Assembly: GCF_014844055.1 (NCBI RefSeq)
Contig: NZ_CP062167.1
Location: 883,501-947,500, forward strand
Direction of reading: 5' to 3'
DNA: 64,000 bases
From: Aureimonas sp. OT7
Lineage (GTDB): Bacteria; Pseudomonadota; Alphaproteobacteria; Rhizobiales; Rhizobiaceae
Shown: one piece after another, positions 1-9,486 of the stretch
How the letters are laid out: the number at the start of each line of letters is the position of its first letter
Numbering within the stretch: position 1 is the first letter of the stretch
The notes under the pieces: generated by a model
What the model was told of the DNA's origin: nothing
The model's input: the letters and a program-made list of their open reading frames with translations, nothing else
The model's database searches: none
Made by a program: the position numbers and the translations under genes

Positions 1-602
1 TGCTCGCTGACGACGACGGTGCGTCCGTCGGGGGCGGTGGCGATAGCCTCCAGGCCCTGGTTGCGACGAAGCTCGCGCCGGGGGATGTGGAAATCTAGTT
101 CGGCCGTCACCGCGCCGGGCAAGGCACCACCGACCTCATAGGCGAGGACGCGGTGATCCCGCTCGAAGGATACGAGTACCCGGCCCTGCCCGATCGCCAA
201 CCCTTCCGCGTCGGCATCGCCCTTGCGTGGCTGTGGCCGGCCGCTGCTATCGACGATGGGGGCGAGCCGCCCGTCGCCGATGCCGATGGGCACACCGGCA
301 GCATCCCGAAGGACAGTTCCGGCAAACCACAGGCCCGTGTCGGTCACGGCCAGGAAGCGGCCGCCGGCGGCATCCGTGAACCGCCATCCCGAAATGCCCT
401 GCAGGCGCCGCTCGGATGGGCGGAAGCTGAAGCCGCCGCGATATTCTAGGGCGCCGAAGCGCGTTTGCGTGCTGCCGGGCAGGAAGGTCTCGATGGCAAT
501 GGGCGTCAGCGCAACCGGTGTCTGCGCCTGCGTGGACGTGGCGGCGGCAAGCACGAGCCAGCAGCAGGCAAGGCCGCGATGGATCCGCCTTGCGAGCTTC
601 AA
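1..602 (-). CDS. Esterase-like activity of phytase family protein, 3' end outside window
   Basis: Open frame on the minus strand read by hand from a TTG at 602, whose bases overlap the cobT stop as TTGA. It shows a signal peptide (about residues 1-26, hydrophobic core then Ala-Gln-Ala) followed by a beta-propeller-like region with features such as [34 protein letters not shown] and NQGLEAIA, typical of the phytase-esterase (PF13449) family. About 200 residues are visible and the rest lies left of the window. The family is exported to the periplasm; substrate unknown. It is probably co-transcribed with cobS and cobT. Start codon choice is the weak point. Confidence 0.75.
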   Translation of the reverse strand, partial: MKLARRIHRGLACCWLVLAAATSTQAQTPVALTPIAIETFLPGSTQTRFGALEYRGGFSFRPSERRLQGISGWRFTDAAGGRFLAVTDTGLWFAGTVLRDAAGVPIGIGDGRLAPIVDSSGRPQPRKGDADAEGLAIGQGRVLVSFERDHRVLAYEVGGALPGAVTAELDFHIPRRELRRNQGLEAIATAPDGRTVVVSE

Positions 603-2497
603 CGACGTGCCGCGGCCCGGCTTCGGATTCCTCCGCCTTCACCCTCCAGGTCGAACAGGGCAGCCAACTGCTCGGTCATGGCGCCGGCCAGCTCTTCGGC
701 GTCGACGATGGTGACGGCCCGGCGATAATAGCGTGTCACGTCGTGGCCGATGCCGATGGCCAGCAACTCCACCGGCGAACGCTGCTCGATCTCGTCGATG
801 ACGGAGCGCAGGTGCCGCTCGAGGTAGTTGCCGGGGTTTGCGGAGGAGGTGGAGTCGTCCACCGGTGCCCCGTCGGAAATGACCATCAGGATCCGCCGCT
901 GCTCGGAGCGCGCCAGAAGGCGATTATGAGCCCAGATCAACGCCTCGCCGTCGATATTCTCCTTCAACAGCCCTTCGCGCATCATCAGACCGAGATTGCG
1001 CTTCGCACGTCGCCATGGCGCGTCGGCCGACTTGTAGACGATGTGGCGGATGTCATTCAGCCGGCCGGGGCGGGGCGGCTTGCCTTCCTTGCGCCATTGC
1101 TCCTGGGATTGGCCGCCCTTCCACGCGCGGGTCGTGAAGCCGAGGACTTCCACCTTCACACCGCATCGCTCCAGCGTGCGGGCCAGGATATCCGCGCAAG
1201 TGGCTGCAACGGTGATCGGGCGTCCGCGCATCGAGCCGGAATTGTCGATGAGCAGCGTCACGATCGTGTCGCGGAATTCGGTGTCCCGCTCCATCTTGTA
1301 GGACAGCGGCTGCATCGGATCGGTGACCAGGCGGATCAGCCGCGCCGTGTCGAGATAGCCCTCTTCGAGATCGAAGTCCCATGACCGGTTCTGCTGCGCC
1401 ATCAAGCGGCGTTGCAGACGGTTTGCGAGCCGCCCGACCACGCCCTGCAGGGCAGCAAGCTGCTTGTCGAGGAAAGAGCGAAGGCGCTCGAGTTCCTCTT
1501 CGTCGCACAGATCCTCGGCACCGACGATTTCGTCGAACTGGGTGGAGAAGATCTTGTAGTCGCTGTCACCCGCCTGCAGCGTCAGAGGCTGGTTGGGACG
1601 GCGCGTATCGCCCGGCGTTTCGGTGTCGGCCGAATCGTCCTCCGAAGGGTCGTCGGCGGACGCGTCGGAAGCCTCGGCCTCTGCCGCCTCGTCGGTCTCT
1701 CCCTCGACATCGGTTTCCTGCGGTTGGGAATCTTCCTGCCCGGCTTCCTTTTCCGCACCCGATTCCTCGGAGTCGCGCGCCTGGTTGTCGCCCGCCTCCT
1801 CGTCGTCGCTGCTTTCCTCCGGCTCTTCGTTGGCCAGTTCCTCGGCCATCTCCATCGCCACGAGAACGTCCCGCATGGCACGGGAAAAGGCACGCTGATC
1901 CTCGATCAGCTCGTTCAACCGGCCGAATCGCTCTCCGGTTCGTTCGGTGATCCAGTCGCGCCAGACGTCGACGACCGCTCTGGCGCTCTCGGGCGCCGGC
2001 CGGCCCGTCAACTGCTCGCGGATCATCAACGCCACTGCATCTTCCAGCGGCGCCTCTGCCTTGTCGGTGACGGCCGACAGGTTGGAGCGCTGGTATTTGT
2101 CTTCCAGCATGGCCGATAGATTGTCGCCCACGCCCTGCATGGCGTTTGCGCCGATCGCCTCGCATCGCGCCTGCTCGGCTGCGTCGAAGACGGCGCGGGC
2201 GTTGCGCCCATCGGGCGACAGATTGGCATGGACCTTGGTGTCGTGCCGGGCGCGGCGCAGGGCCATGGCATCGGCCAGCCCGCGCGTTACCGCGATGTCG
2301 GATGCATCGGGCCGTTTCGGCAGGTCGGGCAGGCGCGCCTTGGCGCCCGAAAGTCCGGGCCGCTCGTTGCCGAAGGAGACGTCCAGCTCCGCCTCGCCGG
2401 CGATGGCGCGCATGCAGCCGGTGATGGCCCGCCGGAACGGCTCCCGGTCGAATGCGGGCATCTTGCCCGGCCTGGAATTGTCGCCCGCACGCGCCAT
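599..2497 (-). CDS. cobT: Cobaltochelatase subunit CobT
   Basis: CobT forms, with CobS, the chaperone-like AAA+ part of the aerobic cobaltochelatase that helps CobN insert cobalt into hydrogenobyrinate a,c-diamide during vitamin B12 synthesis. The 632-residue length matches the family (about 630). Visible are an N-terminal helical region, a very acidic linker around residues 215-305 rich in Glu/Asp/Ser, and a C-terminal von Willebrand A domain with the MIDAS motif DNSGSM near residue 418. It lies 7 bp after cobS on the same strand, so the two are translated together. cobN is not in the window. Confidence 0.96.
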   Translation of the reverse strand: MARAGDNSRPGKMPAFDREPFRRAITGCMRAIAGEAELDVSFGNERPGLSGAKARLPDLPKRPDASDIAVTRGLADAMALRRARHDTKVHANLSPDGRNARAVFDAAEQARCEAIGANAMQGVGDNLSAMLEDKYQRSNLSAVTDKAEAPLEDAVALMIREQLTGRPAPESARAVVDVWRDWITERTGERFGRLNELIEDQRAFSRAMRDVLVAMEMAEELANEEPEESSDDEEAGDNQARDSEESGAEKEAGQEDSQPQETDVEGETDEAAEAEASDASADDPSEDDSADTETPGDTRRPNQPLTLQAGDSDYKIFSTQFDEIVGAEDLCDEEELERLRSFLDKQLAALQGVVGRLANRLQRRLMAQQNRSWDFDLEEGYLDTARLIRLVTDPMQPLSYKMERDTEFRDTIVTLLIDNSGSMRGRPITVAATCADILARTLERCGVKVEVLGFTTRAWKGGQSQEQWRKEGKPPRPGRLNDIRHIVYKSADAPWRRAKRNLGLMMREGLLKENIDGEALIWAHNRLLARSEQRRILMVISDGAPVDDSTSSANPGNYLERHLRSVIDEIEQRSPVELLAIGIGHDVTRYYRRAVTIVDAEELAGAMTEQLAALFDLEGEGGGIRSRAAARR

Positions 2498-2504
2498 CGG
2501 CCGC

Positions 2505-3491
2505 TCAGTCGAGAACGAGGTTGGAAGCGGATTCCGGCAGTTCCTCGCCGAAGGCGCGTTGATAGAACTCGGCGACCAGCGGCCGCTCCAGCTCGTCGCA
2601 TTTGTTGAGGAACGTCAGACGGAAGGCGAAGCCGACATCGCCGAAGATTTCGGCATTCTCGGCCCAGGTGATGACGGTGCGCGGGCTCATCACGGTCGAC
2701 AGGTCGCCGTTGACGAAGGCCGAGCGCGTTAGATCGGCCACACGCACCATGCGCGAGACGATCTGCCGCCCTTCCTTGCTGTCGAAATGGCGCGCCTTGG
2801 CCATCACGATGCCGACTTCGTTGTCATGCGGCAGGTAGTTCAGCACGGTGACGATGGACCAGCGGTCCATCTGCGCCTGGTTGATCTGCTGCGTGCCGTG
2901 ATAGAGGCCCGTCGTATCGCCGAGGCCGACCGTGTTGGCGGTGGCGAACAATCGGAAGGCCGGATGCGGGCGGATGACGCGGCTCTGGTCCAGAAGCGTC
3001 AGACGGCCGCTCGATTCCAGCACGCGCTGGATGACGAACATCACGTCCGGGCGGCCGGCGTCGTACTCGTCGAAGACGAGCGCGACATTGTTCTGGTAGG
3101 CCCAGGGCAGGATGCCGTCGCGGAATTCCGTTACCTGCTGGCCCTCGCGCAGGGTGATCGCATCCTTGCCGACGAGATCGATGCGGCTGACATGACTGTC
3201 GAGGTTGACGCGTACGCAAGGCCAGTTCAGCCGGGCCGCCACCTGCTCGATATGGGTGGATTTGCCCGTGCCATGGAAGCCCGACACCATCACGCGACGG
3301 TTTTTGGCGAAACCGGCGAGGATGGCCAGCGTGGTCTGCCTGTCGAAGAGGTAGTCCGGGTCGATCTCTGGCACATGCGGATCGGCCACGGAATAGGCCG
3401 GGACTTTCAAATCGCTGTCGAAACCGAAGGTTTCGCGGACGGAGACGATGGCGTCGGGCAACCCGGCCACTTCCAGTTCCGCTGCACTCAT
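2505..3491 (-). CDS. cobS: Cobaltochelatase subunit CobS (AAA+ ATPase)
   Basis: ATPase partner of CobT in aerobic cobaltochelatase. The protein carries a MoxR-type AAA+ core: Walker [10 protein letters not shown] near residue 70, Walker B region [11 protein letters not shown], and sensor region [18 protein letters not shown] start at the ATG at 3491 (MSAAELEV) because it has a GGAGGTG ribosome site 5 bp upstream and gives 328 residues, the family length; an ATG 21 bp further upstream is possible but has no such site. cobT follows after 13 bp measured from stop to start codon region. Confidence 0.96.
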   Translation of the reverse strand: MSAAELEVAGLPDAIVSVRETFGFDSDLKVPAYSVADPHVPEIDPDYLFDRQTTLAILAGFAKNRRVMVSGFHGTGKSTHIEQVAARLNWPCVRVNLDSHVSRIDLVGKDAITLREGQQVTEFRDGILPWAYQNNVALVFDEYDAGRPDVMFVIQRVLESSGRLTLLDQSRVIRPHPAFRLFATANTVGLGDTTGLYHGTQQINQAQMDRWSIVTVLNYLPHDNEVGIVMAKARHFDSKEGRQIVSRMVRVADLTRSAFVNGDLSTVMSPRTVITWAENAEIFGDVGFAFRLTFLNKCDELERPLVAEFYQRAFGEELPESASNLVLD

Positions 3492-3585
3492 CACACCTCC
3501 ATGGATCGGCATCGCCGAACGCGCCGATCGATCGTTTTCTTGCGCCCGAAGCTGTAGAACCTTTCAGCCGCCATTTGAAGCCGGT

Positions 3586-4191
3586 TCAGCAGAAACCGGC
3601 CTGCTTCAGCAACTTGTAGGCCTGGATGACCTCGCGCAACCTGTCCTCGCTGCCACGGTCTCCCCCATTGGCGTCGGGGTGGTACTGCTTGACCAGCGCC
3701 TTGTAGCGCAGGCGGATCGTTTCGCCATTGGCGTCCTGCCGCACGCCCAACGTAACCATCGCCTTGATCTCCAGGGGCCTCGCCCGCCGCCGTGGCCCGT
3801 CGCGCCGCGGCAATTCGCCATCGCGGAACATGTTGTAGGCATGGGTATGGCGGCTCCACCGCTTGCCGGGCGCGGGCTCGCCCTGCGCCTGCGCGCCGCC
3901 GCTGGAGTTGGCTCCCATCTTCCAGGTGGGCCGATGCCCGGTCATGGAATCCTTCAGGAAGGCCTGGATGTCGTTGTCGGCAAGGCCCGAGAAATAATTG
4001 TAGCTCTTGTTGTACTGGCGCACATGCTCGAAGCAGAAGAAATAATACTGCCCCTCCTGGTCGCGGCCGCGCGGCGCCCGGTGGGTACCGGGTTCGCAGC
4101 AGCCTTCCCAGGCGCATTCCGGGGTCAGCGGCTCCGGCTTGGTGCCTGCCTTGACGCGGATACGGTCGAAATATTTGGAATCGAGCTTCAT
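3586..4191 (-). CDS. J-domain (DnaJ-like) protein next to cobS
   Basis: Protein of 201 residues with a C-terminal J domain holding the HPD motif (QYHPDANGG, about residues 165-173), which stimulates Hsp70 ATPase. The N-terminal half has two cysteine-containing segments (CAWEGCCEPG and FFCFEHVRQYN) that could bind a metal. This domain order, with the J domain at the C-terminus, is common in rhizobial genomes next to cobS. Start taken at the ATG at 4191; a GTG one codon upstream is in frame. The partner Hsp70 and client are unknown. Divergent from bolA. Confidence 0.88.
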   Translation of the reverse strand: MKLDSKYFDRIRVKAGTKPEPLTPECAWEGCCEPGTHRAPRGRDQEGQYYFFCFEHVRQYNKSYNYFSGLADNDIQAFLKDSMTGHRPTWKMGANSSGGAQAQGEPAPGKRWSRHTHAYNMFRDGELPRRDGPRRRARPLEIKAMVTLGVRQDANGETIRLRYKALVKQYHPDANGGDRGSEDRLREVIQAYKLLKQAGFC

Positions 4192-4295
4192 CACGGATCA
4201 ATTATGGGTTCCAGCGCGTGCGCTAACAAGAATTGACAGATGCGAAAAGCCGCGCGAAACGGAAACTTTCCGCCGCAGCGAATCCGGGGCACGCC

Positions 4296-4595
4296 ATGAG
4301 CATCCAGTCCGCCATCGAAGAAAAGCTTGCCGCCGCCTTCCGGCCGGACAGCCTCGAGGTCGTGAATGAAAGCCACCTTCATGCGGGCCATCATCACGAT
4401 ACGAGCCATCACGCGCCGTTCGACGGTACGGGAGAAACCCATTTCCGTGTCCGCATCGTGGCCGACGCCTTCGGCCCGATGAGCCGCCTCGAGCGGCACC
4501 GTGCCGTGAACGCGGCCCTGGCGGGCGAGCTTGCGGGCGGCGTCCACGCTTTGGCCATCGAGGCGCGCGCACCGTCGGAGGCCGCAGGCCGGTGA
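4296..4595 (+). CDS. bolA: BolA family protein
   Basis: Small protein of 99 residues with the BolA fold: conserved ESHLHAGHHH segment, GETHFRV core and RHRAVNAAL helix. BolA proteins pair with monothiol glutaredoxins and handle iron-sulfur clusters or act in stress-related regulation. The His-rich segment (HAGHHHDTSHH) supplies the metal-ligand histidines. Start chosen at the ATG at 4296, which begins MSIQSAIEEKL as in homologues; the frame remains open upstream. Its stop overlaps the GTG start of the next gene. Confidence 0.92.
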   Translation: MSIQSAIEEKLAAAFRPDSLEVVNESHLHAGHHHDTSHHAPFDGTGETHFRVRIVADAFGPMSRLERHRAVNAALAGELAGGVHALAIEARAPSEAAGR

Positions 4596-5308
4596 CGACG
4601 CCGCACAGGCGGCGGCACCGCAGGCTGCGGCGCGGGCGGCTGGGCGCCGGCCTGTTCCTGACGGTCTGCCTGTCGGCGCTCGCCGGCATGACGGATGCGA
4701 TCGGCCTGATGATGATCGGAAGCTACGTCTCGTTCATGAGCGGCAACACGACCGAGTTCGCCGCCGCGCTGGTGCGCGGCCAGTACCAGCACGCAGCCAT
4801 GCTGGCAGCCATCCTTTTCGTCTTCGTGGCCGGCAACGCCCTGGGCGAGATCTTCATCCGCCTGACCCGGCGCAACCATGTGCCGCTCCTGTTCGTGACG
4901 GCGGTGCTGATCGCCCTGCCGATGGCGCTGCCCGGCGCGATATGGCCGATGCTGGCGGCGGTGCTTGCCATGGGTATGCTGAATTCCGGCATCGAGCAGG
5001 TGGAAGGGCAGGCCTTCGGCATCACCTTCATTACCGGGGCGCTGTCGCGCTTCGGACGCGGCATCGGCCGCCGACTGATGGGAGAGACGGGCGGCGGATG
5101 GCCGCTGCAGATCGTGCCCTTCATTGGCATGCTCGCCGGCGCGACGGCCGGCGCGCTGGCCTACCGCACCATGCCGGAGACCAGCCTTGCGGCCCCCGCC
5201 GCGTTCAGCCTGGTCCTCGGTATCGTAACGCTGGTGATTCCGGATCGCTGGCGGCGCAGCTACGTGTCGCCGCCGCGCGTCAGGCGGCCGCAGCCGTCTC
5301 CGCGCTGA
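4592..5308 (+). CDS. DUF1275 (YoaK-type) membrane protein
   Basis: Integral membrane protein of 238 residues with about six hydrophobic helices and the family signature near the N-terminus (LSALAGMTDAIGL, YVSFMSGNTTEF). YoaK/DUF1275 proteins are inner-membrane proteins without a firm function. It begins with GTG overlapping the bolA stop (GTGA), indicating coupled translation. Its 3' end runs 29 bp into the 3' end of the convergent aroB gene. Confidence 0.85.
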   Translation: MTTPHRRRHRRLRRGRLGAGLFLTVCLSALAGMTDAIGLMMIGSYVSFMSGNTTEFAAALVRGQYQHAAMLAAILFVFVAGNALGEIFIRLTRRNHVPLLFVTAVLIALPMALPGAIWPMLAAVLAMGMLNSGIEQVEGQAFGITFITGALSRFGRGIGRRLMGETGGGWPLQIVPFIGMLAGATAGALAYRTMPETSLAAPAAFSLVLGIVTLVIPDRWRRSYVSPPRVRRPQPSPR

Positions 5309-6419
5309 GGAAGGCGCGGACGTCGTCGGGCAGCACGTCCCGTGCGATGAAGGACTGGCCGATGCCGCGCGTCAGGATGAAGGTGAGCCGCCCCCGGGAT
5401 ACCTTCTTGTCCTGTGCGATCCTGTCCATCAGCATATCGACGTCCAGGGCGGGCCCCGGTATGGCGTCGATGCGGGTGGGAAGCCCCACGGCCTGCAGAT
5501 GGCGCTCGACCCGCGTGACATCCTGCCCGTCGATCAGGCCCAGGCGATGCGAGAAACGGTGCGCCAGCGCCATGCCGATGGCCACCCCCTCGCCATGCAC
5601 GAGGCGCTCGGGGTCGTAGCGGACGGCCGATTCCAGCGCGTGGCCGAATGTATGGCCGAGGTTGAGCAATGCGCGGTTGCCGTCCTCGCGCTCGTCGTCG
5701 GCAACCACGGCGGCCTTCGCCTCGCAGCACCGTGCCACGGCCTCGATGCGCGCCGGCCCCCCTGCGAAGATCGCCGCATGATTGGCTTCCAGCCATTCGA
5801 AGAAGGCCGGCCTGTCGATGAGTCCGTACTTGACCACCTCCGCATAGCCGGCGGCGAATTCCCGCATCGGCAGTGTCGAGAGGATGTCCGTGTCGGCCAG
5901 CACCAGCGCCGGCTGATGAAAGACGCCGATGAGGTTTTTGCCGCGCGGGGAATTGATGCCCGTCTTGCCGCCGACAGACGAATCCACCTGTGCCAGCAGG
6001 CTGGTCGGAAGCTGGACGAACTGCATGCCGCGGCGCACGATGCCGGCGGCAAAGCCGGACAGATCGCCGATGACGCCGCCACCGAGCGCGATGACGGCAT
6101 CGCCGCGCTCCAGCCGCGCGGCGAGAAGCGCGTCGACGAGCTGCATCAAATGGTCGAAGCTCTTGGTGGTTTCGCCTGCCGGGAGAACGATGGATACGTG
6201 GCCGATGCCGGCCTCGTCGAGGGCTGCGGTCAGGCGGTCGAGATGAAGCGGCGCGACATGCGCGTCGGTCACGATGGCGGCGCGGATGCCGGGCAGCCGC
6301 GACGCGATCTCTTGTCCGGCGCGGGCCACCAGACCGCCGCCGACGAGAATGTCGTAGGAGCGTGCGCCGAGCTCGACATGCACCTTGCGCGTATCCGCGC
6401 CTGCATCGGAAACGATCAT
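5280..6419 (-). CDS. aroB: 3-dehydroquinate synthase AroB
   Basis: Second enzyme of the shikimate pathway: turns DAHP into 3-dehydroquinate using NAD and a divalent metal. The 379-residue sequence shows the NAD-binding GGGVIGDLSGFAA motif, the substrate-binding VDSSVGGKTGIN motif, KYGLI, and metal-ligand LNLGHTFGHALE. Its ATG overlaps the aroK stop (ATGA), the usual alphaproteobacterial aroK-aroB pair. The last 29 bp overlap the convergent DUF1275 gene. Confidence 0.97.
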   Translation of the reverse strand: MIVSDAGADTRKVHVELGARSYDILVGGGLVARAGQEIASRLPGIRAAIVTDAHVAPLHLDRLTAALDEAGIGHVSIVLPAGETTKSFDHLMQLVDALLAARLERGDAVIALGGGVIGDLSGFAAGIVRRGMQFVQLPTSLLAQVDSSVGGKTGINSPRGKNLIGVFHQPALVLADTDILSTLPMREFAAGYAEVVKYGLIDRPAFFEWLEANHAAIFAGGPARIEAVARCCEAKAAVVADDEREDGNRALLNLGHTFGHALESAVRYDPERLVHGEGVAIGMALAHRFSHRLGLIDGQDVTRVERHLQAVGLPTRIDAIPGPALDVDMLMDRIAQDKKVSRGRLTFILTRGIGQSFIARDVLPDDVRAFLSAETAAAA

Positions 6420-7000
6420 CGCCCTTGCCTGTCCTTCTCGATCTTCTGGCGTAGCGCCGAAACGATTTCCGCCGCGATCGTCTCGCGCCGCGCGTTGCGG
6501 CTTTGCACGGTCAGGTCCGCCTGTGCGTAGACGGGGTAGCGGCGGTCCATCAGCTCGCGCATGACGGCGCGCGGATCGGCCGCCTGCAGCAAGGGCCGGG
6601 TGGGGCGCTTCGAGACGCGCTCCATCAGAAGGTCGAGGTCGGCCTTCAGCCAGACGGTATAGGCGCGCTCGCGCAGCAGCTCCCGGGTCGCCTCGTTCAT
6701 GTAGGCGCCGCCGCCCGTGCCGATCACGCGCGGCTCTTCTTCGGCGATGCGCGCGACGACGCGGGCTTCCAGCGCCCGGAACTCGGGCTCGCCATAGGCG
6801 GCAAAGAGCTCCGATACCGTCATGCGCGACACGCGCTCGATCTCCGCGTCGGAATCCACGAAGGGGAGGCCCAGGAGCTGCGCCAGCTTGCGCCCGATGG
6901 TCGTCTTGCCCGCGCCCATCAGCCCGACAAGCGCGATGGAGCGGCCATGCAACTCCAGCGGCGCGGCCTTCAGCCGTGTCTTGTCGGCGGTGGACGTCAT
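6416..7000 (-). CDS. aroK: Shikimate kinase AroK
   Basis: Phosphorylates shikimate at O3 with ATP. The 194-residue protein has the P-loop GLMGAGKTTIGRKLA (about residues 25-39), the substrate Asp in FVDSDAEIE, RALE, and the GTGGGAY motif of the shikimate pocket. It is the first gene of the aroK-aroB operon, and its stop overlaps the aroB start. Divergent from the small gene at 7143. Confidence 0.96.
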   Translation of the reverse strand: MTSTADKTRLKAAPLELHGRSIALVGLMGAGKTTIGRKLAQLLGLPFVDSDAEIERVSRMTVSELFAAYGEPEFRALEARVVARIAEEEPRVIGTGGGAYMNEATRELLRERAYTVWLKADLDLLMERVSKRPTRPLLQAADPRAVMRELMDRRYPVYAQADLTVQSRNARRETIAAEIVSALRQKIEKDRQGR

Positions 7001-7142
7001 GCGGGGGGTGTGCCCTTCATTGCGATCCGCCTCGAAAACAGGAAAGCGCCCTCCGCGTCAAGCTTGGCGCGGGGGCAATGGAAGTGTTAACCCTTGCCGA
7101 GGGACAATCGCTGCTCTGAACGGTCCGAAGCCCGAAAGCGAC

Positions 7143-7337
7143 ATGCCTACACTCGTTCGACTCCTGTCCGCCCTGATCGTCATCGCCGCCCTGGTCATCG
7201 CCTCCATGGCGCTTCTGGTCCTGTATGTCGAGCCGAACCAGCGCGAAGTCACGCAGACGGTGCCGCTGCGCAGCCTGGGGCAGGGCGGGCAAACCCCGGC
7301 GGAAGAGGTCGACGGGTCCGCGTCCAGCCAGCCATGA
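7143..7337 (+). CDS. Small single-pass membrane protein upstream of xerD
   Basis: Unrecognised 64-residue protein. A hydrophobic segment at about residues 6-29 (LLSALIVIAALVIASMALLVLYV) is cited here only as a run of Leu, Ile, Val and Ala; it would be a membrane anchor, leaving a short polar tail outside. The coding assignment rests on the ATGA overlap of its stop with the xerD start and on the membrane-like composition. No strong ribosome site is visible. Function unknown. Confidence 0.5.
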   Translation: MPTLVRLLSALIVIAALVIASMALLVLYVEPNQREVTQTVPLRSLGQGGQTPAEEVDGSASSQP

Positions 7338-8254
7338 GCCGCGCCATCGACGATTTCCTCGAGGCGCTGGCGGTCGAACGCGGCGCTTCGCCCAACACCC
7401 TGGCGGCCTATCGCCGCGACCTGACCGACATTTCCGACCGGCTGGCCGTCCGGCTGGAGGCCGCCGGCGCCGACGACCTGTCTGCCCTGATGGACGAACT
7501 CGCCAGGGCCGGGCTTGCGCCGGCAACGCGCCGGCGCCGCATGGCGGCAATGCGGCAGTTCTTTCGCTTTCTCTATACCGAGGGCCGGCGGGCGGACGAT
7601 CCGACCGGCGCCCTCGACGCGCCCCGCAAGGCCAGGGCGCTGCCGAAATCGCTGTCGGAAGACCAGGCCGGCCGCCTCCTGGACCGTGCCGAGGCCGAGG
7701 CCATGGACACGGAACTTTCACCGGCAAGGCGCCTGCGGGCCTTGCGGCTGCATGCCTTTGCCGAGACGCTCTATGCATCGGGCATGCGCATATCGGAGTT
7801 GATCGGTTTGCCGCGCTCCGTCCTGCGCGCCGGAGGCGCGGCCATCCTGGTGCGCGGCAAGGGCGGCAAGGACAGGCTGGTGCCGCTGGGCGAGCGCGCG
7901 GCCGAGGCGCTGGCCGCCTTTTCGGCGTCGGCCGAAAGGACAAAGGGCGGTTCGCAATGGTTGTTTCCCGCTCTGTCCGCCAGCGGCCATGTGACCCGGC
8001 AGGCCGTGGCGCGGGAGTTGAAGGGCCTTGCGGCACGCGCCGGGCTGCCGCCGTCCATCGTGTCGCCGCATGTGCTGCGCCATGCCTTTGCCAGCCACCT
8101 CCTGCAGAACGGCGCGGACCTGCGCGTGGTGCAGGAGCTTCTCGGCCATGCCGATATCTCGACCACCGAAATCTATACCCATGTCCTCGAAAACCGGCTG
8201 GTGGATCTGGTGACCGCGCATCATCCCCTGTCGGACGCCTTCGAGGAGGGTTGA
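7334..8254 (+). CDS. xerD: Tyrosine recombinase XerD
   Basis: Chromosome dimer resolution recombinase acting at dif with XerC and FtsK. The 306-residue protein has the SAM-like N-terminal domain and the catalytic set: Arg in GMRISEL, Lys in GKGGKDR, HVLR, LGHADISTT and the Tyr nucleophile in EIYTHV. It differs from the phage-type integrases near the right end of the window by its standard Xer length and core context (aroK-xerD-accA). Start ATG at 7334 overlaps the upstream small gene. Confidence 0.93.
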   Translation: MSRAIDDFLEALAVERGASPNTLAAYRRDLTDISDRLAVRLEAAGADDLSALMDELARAGLAPATRRRRMAAMRQFFRFLYTEGRRADDPTGALDAPRKARALPKSLSEDQAGRLLDRAEAEAMDTELSPARRLRALRLHAFAETLYASGMRISELIGLPRSVLRAGGAAILVRGKGGKDRLVPLGERAAEALAAFSASAERTKGGSQWLFPALSASGHVTRQAVARELKGLAARAGLPPSIVSPHVLRHAFASHLLQNGADLRVVQELLGHADISTTEIYTHVLENRLVDLVTAHHPLSDAFEEG

Positions 8255-8285
8255 AACGCCAAGCCGGACGCAACGGGTGCCTTCC

Positions 8286-8314
8286 TTGACAAGGCAGGGG
8301 CTTGTCGTCAGTTT
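8286..8314 (+). promoter_or_regulatory. Candidate accA promoter (-35 TTGACA)
   Basis: TTGACA at 8286-8291 lies about 105 bp before the accA ATG in the 142-bp gap after xerD. With a 17-bp spacer the -10 would be CAGTTT, a poor match, so only the -35 is convincing. Confidence 0.3.
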
Positions 8315-8396
8315 GCGCGCAAAATCACCGGCCTCCCGGCTTTTTCCGCGTCTTGCGGAAGTCCGGCTGGCAAAAGGACGGCCCCGCCGCTGACGG

Positions 8397-9356
8397 ATGC
8401 ACAACTACCTCGACTTCGAAAAACCGGTCGCCGATCTCGACAGCCAGATCCTGGAGTTGAAGCGGATCAGCAATGACGAAGGCAGCCTCGATGTCGGCGA
8501 CGACATCGCGCGGCTCGAAAAGCGTTCGCAGGACGCGCTCCTGGATCTGTACCGCAAGCTTTCGCCCTGGCAGAAGACGCAGGTTGCGCGCCACCCCGAC
8601 AGGCCGCATTGCCTGGACTACGTCAACGCGCTGATTACCGATTTCACGCCGCTTGCGGGCGACCGTTACTTTGCCGAAGATCTCGCGATCATCTCGGGCT
8701 TCGGCCGCTTCGACGGCAAGCCCGTCGCGGTCATCGGGCAGGAAAAGGGCTCCGATACCCAGACGCGACTGAAGCACAATTTCGGCATGGCGCGTCCGGA
8801 AGGCTACCGCAAGGCCGTGCGGCTGATGAACCTGGCCGAGCGTTTCGGCGTGCCCGTGCTGACGCTGGTGGATACGGCCGGCGCCTATCCCGGCATCGGC
8901 GCCGAAGAGCGTGGGCAGGCGGAGGCGATCGCCCGCTCCACCGAAACCTGCCTCAACCTCAGGGTGCCTCTGGTGTCGCTGGTCATCGGCGAGGGCGGCT
9001 CCGGCGGCGCCATCGCCATTGCTGCGGCCAACCGCGTCCTGATGCTGGAGCATGCGATCTACAGCGTCATTTCGCCGGAGGCGGGGGCATCCATCCTGTG
9101 GCGCGACGCGACGCGCGCCAAGGACGTCGCCCAGGCGATGAAGATCACCGCCCAGGACCTCAAGGGCTTCGGCATCATCGACGAGATCGTCGAAGAGCCG
9201 GTCGGCGGGGCGCATCGCGACAAGGATGCCACGATCCAGCGCGCGGGGGAGGCCATACGCAACGCCTTCGCTTCGCTTGACGGCCTCGACGGAGATGAAT
9301 TGCGCCGCGAGCGCCGCCGCAAGTTCCTGGCGATGGGGCGTGACCTCAAGGTCTGA
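8397..9356 (+). CDS. accA: Acetyl-CoA carboxylase carboxyltransferase subunit alpha
   Basis: AccA joins AccD to form the carboxyltransferase that moves CO2 from biotin-BCCP to acetyl-CoA, giving malonyl-CoA for fatty acid synthesis. The 319-residue sequence is full length and shows MHNYLDFEKP at the start, the acyl-CoA and carboxybiotin regions VDTAGAYPGIGAEERGQ and EGGSGGAIAI, and SPEAGASILW. Single gene here, with accD not in the window. Confidence 0.97.
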   Translation: MHNYLDFEKPVADLDSQILELKRISNDEGSLDVGDDIARLEKRSQDALLDLYRKLSPWQKTQVARHPDRPHCLDYVNALITDFTPLAGDRYFAEDLAIISGFGRFDGKPVAVIGQEKGSDTQTRLKHNFGMARPEGYRKAVRLMNLAERFGVPVLTLVDTAGAYPGIGAEERGQAEAIARSTETCLNLRVPLVSLVIGEGGSGGAIAIAAANRVLMLEHAIYSVISPEAGASILWRDATRAKDVAQAMKITAQDLKGFGIIDEIVEEPVGGAHRDKDATIQRAGEAIRNAFASLDGLDGDELRRERRRKFLAMGRDLKV

Positions 9357-9486
9357 TCCTTTTGGTAGAATGCTTTTCGTTTCGTTAACCCGCCTGCAAG
9401 GTTGACGGAGTCATAATTCGGCGAGAAAGTTGGATCGATACGGCCAGGGACGTGGCGAAACGTCGGGCCGCAGAGGGGAACGGGGA